Made by a program: the position numbers and the translations under genes
Notes under the pieces: generated by a model
Seen by the model: the letters and a program-made list of their open reading frames with translations, nothing else
What the model was told of the DNA's origin: nothing
Database searches by the model: none
Shown here: positions 45,901 through 61,200 of the stretch, in pieces
Position numbering within the stretch: the first letter of the stretch is position 1
Layout: the number at the start of each line of letters is the position of its first letter
Assembly (NCBI GenBank): GCA_029168955.1
Contig: JAPDOI010001376.1
Span: 122,914 to 186,913, forward strand
Reading direction: 5' to 3'
Origin: Aplectana chamaeleonis
Lineage: Eukaryota; Nematoda; Chromadorea; Rhabditida; Cosmocercidae
DNA length: 64,000 bases

Positions 45901-48900
45901 GATGTCCTGCACACTTTCTGTGACATCCTGCACACTCCCACTGATGTCTAGCACACTTTCTATGACGTCCTGCACACCACCACTAATGTCCTGCACATTT
46001 TCTGTGACATCCTGCACACTCCCACTGATGTGCTGCCCACTTTCTGTGACATCCTGCACACTACCACTAATGTCTTGCACACTCCCGCTGATGTCCTGCA
46101 CACTTTCTGTGACATCCTGCACATTCCCACTGATGTCCTGCACAGTTTCTATGAAGTCCTGCACACTCCCACTAATGTCTCGCACACTCTCACTGATGTC
46201 CTGCACACTTTCTGTGACATCCTGCACACTCCCACTAATGTCTTGCACACTCCGACTGATGTCCAGTACACTTTCTGTGACATCCTGCACACTCCACTGA
46301 TGTCCTGCACACTTTCTGTGACATCCTGCACACTCCCACTGATGTCCTGCACACTCCCACTAATGTCTTGCACACTCCCACTGATGTCCAGTACACTTTC
46401 TGTGACATCCTGCACACTCCCACTGATGTCCTGCACACTTTCTGTGACATCCTGCACACTCCCACTAATGTCTTGCACACTCCCATTAATGTCTTGCACA
46501 CTTTCTGTGACATCCTGCACACTCCCACTGATGTCCAGCGCACTTTCTATGACGTCCTGCACACCACCACTAATGTCCTGCACATTTTCTGTGACATCCT
46601 GCACACTCCCACTGATGTCCTGCCCACTTTGTGTGACATCCTGCACACTACCACTAATGTCTTGCACACTCCCGCTGATGTCCTGCACACTTTCTGTGAC
46701 ATCCTGCACATTCCCACTGATGTCCTGCACAGTTTCTATGAAGTCCTGCACGCTCCCACTAATGTTCTGCGCACATTCTGTGACATCCTGCACACTCCCA
46801 CTAATGTCTCGCACACTCTCACTGATGTCCTGCACACTTTCTGTGACATCCTGCACACTCCCACTAATGTCTTGCACACTCCCACTGATGTCCTGCACAC
46901 TTTCTGTGACATCCTGCACACTCCCTCTGATGTCCTGAGCACATTCTGTGACATCCTGCACATTCCCACTGATGTCCTGCACACTTTGTATGACGTCCTG
47001 CACACCACCACTAATGTCCTGCACATTTTCTGTGACATCCTGCACACTCCCACTATAGTCCTACCTACTTTCTATGACATCCTGTACACTCCCACTAATG
47101 TCTTGCACACTCCCACTGATGTCCTGCACACTTTCTATGACGTCCTTCACACTCCCACTGATGTACTGCACACTTTCTGTGACATCCTGCACACTCCCAC
47201 TAATGTCTTGCACACTCCCACTGATGTCCTGCACACTTTCTATGACGTCCTCCACACTCCCACTGATGTCCTGCACACTTTCTATGACGTCCTGCACACC
47301 ACCACTAATGTCCTGCACATTTTCTGTGACATCCTGCACACTCCCACTGATGTGCTGCCCACTTTCTGTGACATCCTGCACACTACCACTAATGTCTTGC
47401 ACACTCCCGCTGATGTCCTGCACACTTTCTGTGACATCCTGCACATTCCCACTGATGTCCTGCACAGTTTCTATGAAGTCCTGCACACTCCCACTAATGT
47501 CTCGCACACTCTCACTGATGTCCTGCACACTTTCTGTGACATCCTGCACACTCCCACTAATGTCTTGCACACTCCGACTGATGTCCAGTACACTTTCTGT
47601 GACATCCTGCACACTCCCACTGATGTCCTGCACACTTTCTGTGACATCCTGCACACTCCCACTGATGTCCTGCACACTCCCACTAATGTCTTGCACACTC
47701 CCACTGATGTCCAGTACACTTTCTGTGACATCCTGCACACTCCCACTGATGTCCTGCACACTTTCTGTGACATCCTGCACACTCCCAGTAATGTCTTGCA
47801 CACTCCCATTAATGTCTTGCACACTTTCTGTGACATCCTGCACACTCCCACTGATGTCCAGCGCACTTTCTATGACGTCCTGCACACCACCACTAATGTC
47901 CTGCACATTTTCTGTGACATCCTGCACACTCCCACTGATGTCCTGCCCACTTTGTGTGACATCCTGCACACTACCACTAATGTCTTGCACACTCCCGCTG
48001 ATGTCCTGCACACTTTCTGTGACATCCTGCACATTCCCACTGATGTCCTGCACAGTTTCTATGAAGTCCTGCACGCTCCCACTAATGTTCTGCGCACATT
48101 CTGTGACATCCTGCATACTCCCACTAATGTCTCGCACACTCTCACTGATGTCCTGCACACTTTCTGTGACATCCTGCACACTCCCACTCATGTCTTGCAC
48201 ACTCCCACTGATGTCCTGCACACTTTCTGTGACATCCTGCACACTCCCTCTGATGTCCTGAGCACATTCTGTGACATCCTGCACATTCCCACTGATGTCC
48301 TGCACACTTTGTATGACGTCCTGCACACCACCACTAATGTCATGCACATTTTCTGTGACATCCTGCACACTCCCACTATAGTCCTACCTACTTTCTATGA
48401 CATCCTGCACACTCCCACTAATGTCTTGCACACTCCCACTGATGTCCTGCATACTTTCTATGACGTCCTTCACACTCCCACTGATGTACTGCACACTTTC
48501 TGTGACATCCTGCACACTCCCACTAATGTCTTGCACACTCCCACTGATGTCCTGCACACTTTCTATGACGTCCTCCACACTCCCACTGATGTCCTGCACA
48601 CTTTCTATGACGTCCTGCACACCACCACTAATGTCCTGCACACTTTCTGTGACATCCTGCACACTCCCACTGATGTCCTGCACACTTTCTGTGACATCCT
48701 GCACACTCCCACTGATGTCTAGCACATTTTCTGTGACATCCTGCACACTCCCACTGATGTGCTGCCCACTTTCTGTGACATCCTGCACACTACCACTAAT
48801 GTCTTGCACACTCCCGCTGATGTCCTGCACACGTTCTGTGACATCCTGCACATTCCCACTGATGTCCTGCACAGTTTCTGTGAAGTCCTGCACACTCCCA

Positions 48901-49260
48901 CTAAGGTCTTGCACACTCCCGCTGATGTCCTGCACACTTTCTGTGACATCCTGCACACTCCCACTAATGTCTTGCACACTCCCACTGATGTCCAGCACAC
49001 TTTCTGTGACATCCTGCACACTCCCACTGATGTCCTGCACACTTTCTGTGACATCCTGCACACTCCCACTGATGTCCTGCACACTTTCTGTGACATCCTG
49101 CACACTCCCACTGATGTCCAGCACACTTTCTGTGACATCCTGCACACTCCCACTGATGTCCTGCACACTTTCTGTGACATCCGGCACACTCCCACTGATG
49201 TCTTGCACACTTTCTGTGACATCCTGCACACTCCCACTAATGCCTGCACACTCCCACTGA
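43000..49260. repeat. Second higher-order repeat domain (offsets about 1008, 1197, 1323 and 1868)
   Basis: The block beginning with the stop-bearing monomer CTATAGTCCTACC and followed by CTACTTTCTATGACATC recurs at about 43000, 44197, 45205, 47073 and 48396. Spacings are 1197, 1008, 1868 and 1323. All but 1868 are multiples of 21; that one is one base short because of a deletion near 46290 (CACTCCACTG). Confidence 0.75.
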
Positions 49261-52200
49261 TGTCCTGCACACTTTCTGTGACATCCTGCACACTCCCACT
49301 GATGTCCTGCACACGTTCTATGACATCCTGCACGCCCCCACTAATGTCCTGCACACTTTCTGTGACATCCTGCACACTCCCACTGATGTCCTGCACACTT
49401 TCTGTGACATCCTGCACACTCCCACTGATGTCCTGCACACTTTCTGTGACATCCTGCACACTCCCACTGATGTCCTGCACACTTTCTATGACGTCCTGCA
49501 CACCACCACTAATGTCCTGCACACTTTCTGTGACATCCTGCACACTCCCACTGATGTCCTGCACACTTTCTGTGACATCCTGCACACTCCCACTGATGTC
49601 CTGCACACTTTCTGTGACATCCTGCACACTCCCACTGATGTCCTGCACACTTTCTGTGACATCCTGCACACTCCCACTAATGTCTCGCACACTCTCACTG
49701 ATGTCCTGCACACTTTCTGTGACATCCTGCACACTCCCACTAATGTCTCGCACACTCTCACTGATGTCCTGCACACTTTCTGTGACATCCTGCACACTCC
49801 CACTGATGTCCTGCACACTTTCTGTGACATCCTGCACACTCCCACTGATGTCCTGCACACTCCCACTAATGTCTTGCACACTTTCTGTGACATCCTGCAC
49901 ACTCCCACTGATGTCCTGCACACTTTCTGTGACATCCTGCACACTCCCACTGATGTCCTGCACACTCCCACTAATGTCTTGCACACTCCCACTGATGTCC
50001 AGTACACTTTCTGTGACATCCTGCACACTCCCACTGATGTCCTGCACACTTTCTGTGACATCCTGCACACTCCCACTAATGTCTTGCACACTCCCACTGA
50101 TGTCCTGCACACTTTCTGTGACATCCTGCACACTCCCACTGATGTCCTGCACACTTTCTATGACGTCCTGCACACCACCACTAATGTCCTGCACATTTTC
50201 TGTGACATCCTGCACACTCCCACTGATGTCCTGCACACTTTCTGTGACATCCTGCACACTCCCACTAATGTCTTGCACACTCCCACTGATGTCCTGCACA
50301 CTTTCTGTGACATCCTACACATTCCCACTGATGTCCTGCACAGTTTCTATGGAGTCCTGCACGCTCCCACTAATGTCCTGCGCATATTCTGTGACATCCT
50401 GCACATTCCCACTAATGTCTCGCACACTCTCACTGATGTCCTGCACACTTTCTGTGACATCCTGCACACTCCCACTGATGTCTCGCACACTCTCACTGAT
50501 GTCCTGCACACTTTCTGTGACATCCTGCACACTCCCACTGATGTCCTGCACACTTTCTGCGACATCCTACACATTCCCACTGATGTCCTGCACACTTTCT
50601 ATGACCTCCTGCACACTCCCACTAATGTCCTGCGCATATTCTGTGACATCCTGCACATTCCCACTAATGTCCTGCGCAGATTCTGTGACATCCTGCACAC
50701 TCCCACTAATGTCTTGCACACTCCCACTGATGTCCTGCACACTTTCTGTGACATCCTGCACACTCCCACTAATGTCTTGCACACTCCCACTGATGTCCTG
50801 CACACTTTCTGTGACATCCTGCACACTCCCACTGATGTCCTGCACACTTTCTGTGACATCCTGCACACTCCCACTGATGTCCTGCGCACATTCTGTGACA
50901 TCCTGCACACTCCCACTGATGTCCTGCCTACTTTCTGTGACATCCTGCATACTCCCACTAATGTCTTGCACACTCCCACTGATGTCCTGCACACTTTCTG
51001 TGACATCCTGCACACTTCCACTGATGTCCTGCACACTTTCTATGACGTCCTGCACACTCCCACTGATGTCCTGCACACTTTCTGTGGCATCCTGCACGCT
51101 CCCACTGATGTCCTGGCTACTTTCTGTGACATCCTGCACACTCCCACTAATGTCTTGCACACTCCCACTGACGTCCTGCACACTTTCTATGACGTCCTGC
51201 ACACTCCCACTGATGTCCTGCACACATTCTGTGACATCCTGCACACTCCCACTGACGTCCTGCACACTTTCTATGACGTCCTGCACACCCCCACTAATGT
51301 CCTGCACACTTTCTGTGACATCCTGCACACTTCCTCTGATGTCCTGCGCACATTCTGTGACATCCTGCACATTCCCACTGATGTCCTGCACACTTTCTGT
51401 GACATCCTGCACACTCCCACTGATGTCCTGCATACTTTCTATGACGTCCTGCACACCACCACTAATGTCCTGCACATTTTCTGTGACATCCTGCACACTC
51501 CCACTGATGTCCTGCCCACTTTCTGTGACATCCTGCACACTACCACTAATGTCTTGCACACTCCCGCTGATGTCCTGCACACTTTCTGTGACATCCTGCA
51601 CATTCCCACTGATGTCCTGCACAGTTTCTATGAAGTCCTGCACACTCCCACTAATGTCTCGCACACTCTCACTGATGTCCTGCACACTTTCTGTGACATC
51701 CTGCACACTCCCACTAATGTCTTGCACACTCCGACTGATGTCCAGTACACTTTCTGTGACATCCTGCACACTCCCACTGATGTCCTGCACACTTTCTGTG
51801 ACATCCTGCACACTCCCACTCATGCCTGCACACTCCCACTGATGTCCTGCGCACTTTCTCTGACATCCTGCACGCTCCCACTAATGTCCTGCACACTTTC
51901 TGTGACATCCTGCACACTCCCACTGATGTCCTGCACACTCCCACTGCACATTTTCTGTGACATCCTGCACACTCCCACTATAGTCCTACCTACTTTCTGT
52001 GACATCCTGCACACTCCCACTGATGTCCTGCCCACTTTCTGTGACATCCTGCACACTCCCACTAATGTCTTGCACACTCCCGCTGATGTCCTGCACACTT
52101 TCTGTGACATCCTGCACACTCCCTCTGATGTCCTGCGCACATTCTGTGACGTCCTGCACACCACCACTAATGTCCTGCACATTTTCTGTGACATCCTGCA

Positions 52201-55200
52201 CACTCCCACTATAGTCCTGCCTACTTTCTATGACATCCTGCACACTCCCACTAATGTCTTGCACACTCCCTCTGATGTCCTGCGCACATTCTGTGACATC
52301 CTGCACATTCCCACTGATGTCCTGCACAGTTTCTATGAAGTCCTGCACGCTCCCACTAATGTTCTGCGCACATTCTGTGACATCCTGCACACTCCCACTA
52401 ATGTCTCGCACACTCTCACTGATGTCCTGCACACTTTCTGTGACATCCTGCACACTCCCACTAATGTCTTGCACACTCCCACTGATGTCCTGCACACTTT
52501 CTGTGACATCCTGCACACTCCCACTGATGTCCTGCACACTTTCTGTGACATCCTGCACACTCCCACTGATGTCCTGCACACTTTCTATGAAGTCCTGCAC
52601 ACTCCCACTGATGTCCTGCGCACATTCTGTGACATCCTGCACACTCCCACTGATGTCCTGCCTACTTTCTGTGACATCCTGCACACTCCCACTAATGTCT
52701 TGCACACTCCCACTGATGTCCTGCACACTTTCTGTGACATCCTGCACACTCCCACTGATGTCCTGCACACTTTCTGTGACATCCTGCACGCTCCCACTGA
52801 TGTCCTGCACACTTTCTGTGACATCCTGCACACTCCCACTGATGTCCTGCACACTTTCTATGACGTCCTGCACACTCCCACTGATGTCCTGCACACTTTC
52901 TGTGACATCCTGCACGCTCCCACTAATGTCCTGCACACTTTCTGTGACATCCTGCACACTCCCACTGATGTCCTGCACACTTTCTGTGACATCCTGCACA
53001 CTCCCACTGATGTCCTGCCCACCTTCTGTGACATCCTGCACACTCCCACTGATGTCCTGCCCACCTTCTGTGACATCCTGCACACTCCCACTGATGTCTT
53101 GCACACTCCCACTGATATCCTGCACGCTTTCTGTGACATCCTGCACATTCCCACTGATGTCCTGCACAGTTTCTATGACGTCCTGCACACTCCCACTAAT
53201 GTCTCGCACACTCTCACTGATGTCCTGCACACTTTCTGTGACATCCTGCACACTCCCACTAATCTCTTGCACACTCCGACTGATGTCCTGCACACTTTCT
53301 GTGACATCCTGCACACTCCCACTGATGTCCTGCACACTTTCTGTGACATCCTGCACACTCCCACTGATGTCCTGCACATTTTCTGTGACATCCTGCACGC
53401 TCCCCACTATAGTCCTGACTGTGACATCCTGCACACTCCCACTAATGTCTTGCACACTCCCACTGATGTCCAATACACTTTCTGTGACATCCTGCACACT
53501 CCCACTGATGTCCTGCACACTTTCTGTGACATCCTGCACACTCCCACTATAGTCCTACCTACTTTCTATGACATCCTGCACACTCCCACTAATGTCTTGC
53601 ACACTCCCACTGATGTCCTGCACACTTTCTGTGACATCCTGCACACTCCCTCTGATGTCCTGAGCACATTCTGTGACATCCTGCACACTCCCACTGATGT
53701 CTAGCACACTTTCTATGACGTCCTGCACACCACCACTAATGTCCTGCACATTTTCTGTGACATCCTGCACGCTCCCACTAATGTCCTGCACACTTTCTGT
53801 GACATCCTGCACACTCCCACTGATGTCCTGCACACTTTCTGTGACATCCTGCACTCTCCCACTAAAGTCTTGCACACTTTCTATGACGTCCTGCACACCA
53901 CCACTAATGTCCTGCACACTTTCTGTGACATCCTGCACACTCCCACTGATGTCCTGCCTACTTTCTGTGACATCCTGCACACTCCCACTAATGTCTTGCA
54001 CACTCCCACTGATGTCCTGCACACTTTCTGTGACATCCTGCACGCTCCCACTGATGTCCTGCACACTTTCTGTGACATCCTGCACACTCCCACTAATGTC
54101 TCGCACACTCTCACTGATGTCCTGCACACTTTCTGTGACATCCTGCACACTCCCACTAATGTCTTGCACACTCCCACTGATGTCCTGCACACTTTCTGTG
54201 ACATCCTGCACACTCCCACTGATGTCCTGCACACTTTCTGTGACATCCTGCACACTCCCACTGATGTCCTGCACACTCCCACTAATGTCTTGCACACTCC
54301 CACTGATGTCCAGTACACTTTCTGTCTCATCCTGCACCCTCCCACTAATGTCCTGCACCCTTTCTGTGACATCCTGCACACTCCCACTAATGTCTTGCAC
54401 ACTCCCATTAATGTCTTGCACACTTTCTGTGACATCCTGCACACTCCCGCTGATGTCCTGCACACTTTCTATGACGTCCTGCACACCACCACTAATGTCC
54501 TGCACATTTTCTGTGACATCCTGCACACTCCCACTGATGTGCTGCCCACTTTCTGTGACATCCTGCACACTACCACTAATGTCTTGCACACTCCCGCTGA
54601 TGTCCTGCACACTTTCTGTGACATCCTGCACATTCCCACTGATGTCCTGCACAGTTTCTATGAAGTCCTGCACGCTCCCACTAATGTTCTGCGCACATTC
54701 TGTGACATCCTGCACACTCCCACTAATGTCTCGCACACTCTCACTGATGTCCTGCACACTTTCTGTGACATCCTGCACACTCCCACTAATGTCTTGCACA
54801 CTCCCACTGATGTCCTGCACACTTTCTGTGACATCCTGCACACTCCCACTGATGTCCTGCACACTTTCTGTGACATCCTGCACACTCCCACTGATGTCCA
54901 GCACACTTTCTATGACGTCCTGCACACCACCACTAATGTCCTGCACATTTTCTGTGACATCCTGCACACTCCCACTGATGTCCTGCACAGTTTCTATGAC
55001 ATCCTGCACACTCCCACTTATGTCTCGCACACTCCCACTGATGTCCTGCACACGTTCTGTGACATCCTGCACACTCCCACTGATGTCCTGCACATTTTCT
55101 GCGACATCCTGCACACTCCCACTTATGTCTCGCACACTCCCACTGATGTCCTGCACACTTTCTGTGACATCCTGCACACTCCCACTGATGTCCTGCACAC

Positions 55201-58200
55201 TTTCTGTGACATCCTGCACACTCCCACTATAGTCCTGCCTACTTTCTGTGACATCCTGCACACTCCCACTGATGTGCTGCCCACTTTCTGTGACATCCTG
55301 CACACTACCACTAATGTCTTGCACACTCCGACTGATGTCCAGTACACTTTCTGTGACATCCTGCACACTCCCACTGATGTCCTGCACACTTTCTATGACG
55401 TCCTGCACACTCCCACTAATGTCTCGCACACTCTCACTGATGTCCTGCACACTTTCTGTGACATCCTGCACACTCCCACTAATGTCTTGCACACTCCCAC
55501 TGATGTCCTGCACACTTTCTGTGACATCCTGCACACTCCCACTGATGTCCTGCACACTTTCTGTGACATCCTGCACGCTCCCACTGATGTCCTGCACACT
55601 CCCACTAATGTCTTGCACACTCCCACTGATGTCCTGCACACTTTCTGTGACATCCTGCACGCTCCCACTGATGTCCTGCACACTTTCTGTGACATCCTGC
55701 ACACTCCCACTAATGTCTTGCACACTCCCACTGATGTCCTGCACACTTTCTGTGACATACTGCACACTCCCACTGATGTCCAGCACACTTTCTATGACGT
55801 CCTGCACACCACCACCAATGTCCTGCACATTTTCGGTGACATCCTGCACACTCCCACTGATGTCCTGCCTACTTTCTGTGCCATCCTGCACACTCCCACT
55901 AATGTCTTGCACACTCCCACTGATGTCCTGCACACTTTCTGTGACATCCTGCACATTCCCACTGATGTCCTGCACAGTTTCTATGAAGTCCTGCACGCTC
56001 CCACTAATGTTCTGCGCACATTCTGTGACATCCTGCACACTCCCACTAATGTCTCGCACACTCTCACTGATGTCCTGCACACTTTCTGTGACATCCTGCA
56101 CACTCCCACTAATGTCTTGCACACTCCCACTGATGTCCTGCACACTTTCTGTGACATCCTGCACACTCCCACTGATGTCCTGCACACATTCTGTGACATC
56201 CTACACACTCCCACTAAAGTCTTGCACACTTTCTATGACGTCCTGCACACCACCACTAATGTCCTGCACATTTTCTGTGGCATCCTGCACACTCCCACTA
56301 ATGTCCAGCACACTTTCTGTGACATCCTGCACACTCCCACTAATGTCTTGCACACTCCCACTGATGTCCTGCACACTTTCTGTGACATCCTGCACACTCC
56401 CACTGATGTCCTGCACACTTTCTGTGACATCCTACACACTCCCACTAATGTCTTGCACACTCCCGCTGATGTCCTGCACACTTTCTGTGACATCCTGCAC
56501 ACCACCACTAATGTCCTGCACATTTTCTGTGACATCCTGCACACTCTCACTGATGTCCTACACACTTTCTGTGACATCCTTCACACTCCCACTAATGTCT
56601 TGCACACTCCCACTGATGTTCTGCACACTTTCTGTGACATCCTGCACGCTCTCACTGATGTCCTGCACACTTTCTGTGACATCCTGCACACTCCCACTAA
56701 TGTCTCTGCACACTCTCACTGATGTCCTGCACACTTTCTGTGACATCCTGCACACTCCCACTAATGTCTTGCACACTCCCACTGATGTCCTGCCTACTTT
56801 CTGTGACATCCTGCACATTCCCACTGATGTACTGCCTACTTTCTGTGACATCCTGCACGCTCCCACTAATGTCCTGCACACTCCCACTAATGTCTTGCAC
56901 ACTCCCACTGATGTCCTGCACACTTTCTGTGACATCCTGCACGCTCCCTCTGATGTCATGCACACTTTCTGTGACATCCTGCCCACTCCCACTGATGTCC
57001 TGCACACTTTCTATGACGTCCTGCGCACTCCCACTGATGTCCTGCCTACTTTCTGTGACATCCTGCACATTCCCACTGATGTCCTGCACACTTTCTATGA
57101 AGTCCTGCACACTCCCACTAATGTCCTGCGCACTCCCACTGATGTCTTGCACACTTTCTGTGACATCCTGCACACTCCAACTGATGGCCTGCGCACATTC
57201 TGTGACATCCTGCACACCACCACTAATGTCCTGCACATTTTCTGTGACATCCTGCACACTCCCACTAATGTCCTGCACATTTTCTGTGACATCCTGCACA
57301 CTACCACTAATGTCTTGCACACTCCCGCTGATGTCCTGCACACTTTCTGTGACATCCTGCACATTCCCACTGATGTCCTGCACAGTTTCTATGAAGTCCT
57401 GCACGCTCCCACTAATGTTCTGCGCACATTCTGTGACATCCTGCACACTCCCACTAATGTCCTGCACACTCTCACTGATGTCCTGCACACTTTCTGTGAC
57501 ATCCTGCACACTCCCACTGGATGTCCTGCACACTTTCTAACATCCTCCCCACTGATGTCCTGCACACTTTCTGTGACATCCTGCACACTCCCACTGATGT
57601 CCTGCACACATTCTGTGACATCCTGCACATTCCCACTGATGTCCTGCACACTTTGTATGACGTCCTGCACACCACCACTAATGTCCTGCACATTTTCTGT
57701 GACATCCTGCACACTCCCACTGATAGTCCTGCACACTTTCTGTGACATCCTGTACACTCCCACTAATGTCTTGCACACTCCCACTGATGTCCTGCACACT
57801 TTCTATGACATCCTTCACACTCCCACTGATGTACTGCACACTTTCTGTGACATCCTGCACACTACCACTAATGTCTTGCACACTCCGACTGATGTCCAGT
57901 ACACTTTCTGTGACATCCTGCACACTCCCACTGATGTCCTGCACACTTTCTATGACGTCCTGCACACCACCACTAATGTCCTGCACTTTCTGTGACATCC
58001 TGCACACTCCCACTGATGTCCTGCCCACTTTCTGTGACATCCTGCACACTACCACTAATGTCTTGCACACTCCCACTGATGTCCTGCACACTTTCTATGA
58101 CGTCCTGCACACTCCCACTGATGTCCTGCACACTTTCTGTGACGTCCTGCACACTCCCACTAATGTCTCGCACACTCTCACTGATGTCCTGCGCACATTC

Positions 58201-61200
58201 TGTGACATCCTGCACACTCCCACTAATGTCTCGCACACTCTCACTGATGTCCTGCACACTTTCTATGACATCCTGCACACTCCCACTGATGTCCTGCACA
58301 CTTTCTGTGACATCCTGCACGCTCCCACTGATGTCCTGCACACTCCCACTAATGTCTTGCACACTCCCACTGATGTCCTGCACACTTTCTGTGACATCCT
58401 GCACACTCCCACTGATGTCCTGCGCACATTCTGTGACGTCCTGCACACTCCCACTAATCTCCTGCACACCTCCCACTGATGTCTTGCACACTTTCTGTGA
58501 CATCCTGCACATTCCCACTGATGTCCTGCACACTTTCTATGACGTCCTGCACACCACCACTAATGTCCTGCACATTCTGTGACATCCTGCACACTCCCAC
58601 TGATGTCCTGCACACTTTCTGTGACATCCTGCACACTACCACTAATGTCTTGCACACACTCCCACTGATGTCCTGCGCACATTATGTGACATCCTGCACA
58701 CTCCCACTGATGTCCTGCACGCTTTCTATGACATCATGCACACCCCCACTAATGTCCTGCGCACATTCTGTGACATCCTGCACACTCCCACTAATCTCCT
58801 GCACACTTTCTGTGACATCCTGAACACTCCCACCGATTTCCTGCACACTCCCACTAATGTCCTGCACACTCCCACTGATGTCCTGCACGCTTTCTATGAC
58901 GTCCTGCGCACTCCCATTAATGTCCTGCGCACATTCTGTGACATCCTGCACACTCCCAATGATGTCCTGCACACTTTCTGTGACATCCTGCACACTCCCA
59001 CTGATGTCCTGCGCACATTCTGTGACATCCTACACACTCCCACTGATGTCCTGCACACTTTCTGTGACATCCTGCACACTCCCACTAATGTCTTGCACAC
59101 TCCCACTGATGTCCTGCACACTTTCTATGACGTCCTGCACACTCCCTCTGATGTCCTGCACACTTTCTTTGACATTCTGCACACTCCCACTGATGTCCTG
59201 CGCACATTCTGTGACATCCTGCACACTCCCCTGATGTCCTGCACACTTTCTATGACGTCCTCCACACTCCCACTGATGTCCTGCACACTTTCTATGACGT
59301 CCTGCACACCACCACTAATGTCCTGCACATTTTCTGTGACATCCTGCACACTCCCACTGATGTCCTGCCCACTTTCTGTGACATCCTGCACACTCCCACT
59401 AATGTCTTGCACACTCCCGCTGATGTCCTGCACACTTTCTATGACATCCTGCACACTCCCTCTGATGTCTTGCACAGTTTCTATGAAGTCCTGCACGCTC
59501 CCACTAATGTTCTGCGCACATTCTGTGACATCCTGCACACTCCCACTGATGTGCTGCCCACTTTCTGTGACATCCTGCACACTACCACTAATGTCTTGCA
59601 CACTCCGACTGATGTCCAGTACACTTTCTGTGACATCCTGCACACTCCCACTGATGTCCTGCACACTTTCTGTGACATCCTGCACACTCCCACTGATGTC
59701 CTGCACACTCCCACTAATGTCTTGCACACTCCCACTGATGTCCAGTACACTTTCTGTGACATCCTGCACACTCCCACTGATGTCCTGCACACTTTCTGTG
59801 ACATCCTGCACACTCCCACTAATGTCTTGCACACTCCCATTAATGTCTTGCACACTTTCTGTGACATCCTGCACACTCCCACTGATGTCCTGCACACTTT
59901 CTATGACATCCTGCACACCACCACTAATGTCCTGCACATTTTCTGTGACATCCTGCACACTCCCACTGATGTCCTGCACACTTTGTGTGACATCCTGCAC
60001 ACTCCCACTAATGTCTTGCACACTCCTGCTGATGTCCTGCGCACATTCTGTGACATCCTGCACACTCCCACTGATGCCCTGCACGCTTTCTATGACATCC
60101 TGCACACTCCCACTAATGTTCTGCGCACATTCTGTGACATCCTGAACACTCCCACCAATTTCCTGCACACTCCCACTAATGTCCTGCACACTTTCTGTGA
60201 CATCCTGCACACTCCCACTCATGTCTTGCACACTCCCACTGATGTCCTGCACACTTTCTGTGACATCCTGCACACTCCCACTGATGTCCTGCACACTTTC
60301 TGTGACATCCTGCACATTCCCACTGATGTCCTGCACACTTTGTATGACGTCCTGCACACCACCACTAATGTCATGCACATTTTCTGTGACATCCTGCACA
60401 CTCCCACTATAGTCCTACCTACTTTCTATGACATCCTGTACACTCCCACTAATGTCTTGCACACTCCCACTCCTGTCCTGCACACTTCCTGTGACATCCT
60501 GCACACTCCCTCTGATGTACTGCACACAGTTTCTGTGACATCCTGCACACTCCCGCTAATGTCTTGCACAGTCCCACTGATGTCCTGCACACTTTCTATG
60601 ACGTCCTCCACACTCCCACTGATGTCCTGCACACTTTCTATGACGTCCTGCACACCACCACTAATGTCCTGCACACTTTCTGTGACATCCTGCACACTCC
60701 CACTGATGTCCTGCACACTTTCTGTGACATCCTGCACACTCCCACTGATGTCTAGCACATTTTCTGTGACATCCTGCACACTCCCACTGATGTGCTGCCC
60801 ACTTTCTGTGACATCCTGCACACTACCACTAATGTCTTGCACACTCCCGCTGATGTCCTGCACACGTTCTGTGACATCCTGCACATTCCCACTGATGTCC
60901 TGCACAGTTTCTATGAAGTCCTGCACACTCCCACTAATGTCTCGCACACTCTCACTGATGTCCTGCACACTTTCTGTGACATCCTGCACACTCCCACTAA
61001 TGTCTTGCACACTCCGACTGATGTCCAGTACACTTTCTGTGACATGCTGCACACTCCCACTGATGTCCTGCACACTTTCTGTGACATCCTGCACACTCCC
61101 ACTGATGTCCTGCACACTTTCTGTGACATCCTGCACACTCCCACTGATGTCCTGCACACTCCCACTAATGTCTTGCACACTCCCACTGATGTCCAATACA

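Noticed and set aside
53555..56185. 876-aa minus-strand frame (VQDISGS heptads) as a coiled-coil gene
   Set aside because: Repeatedly ended by the TAG-bearing variant monomer across the array, with no intron/exon borders or flanking signals. Kept only as a finding to test.
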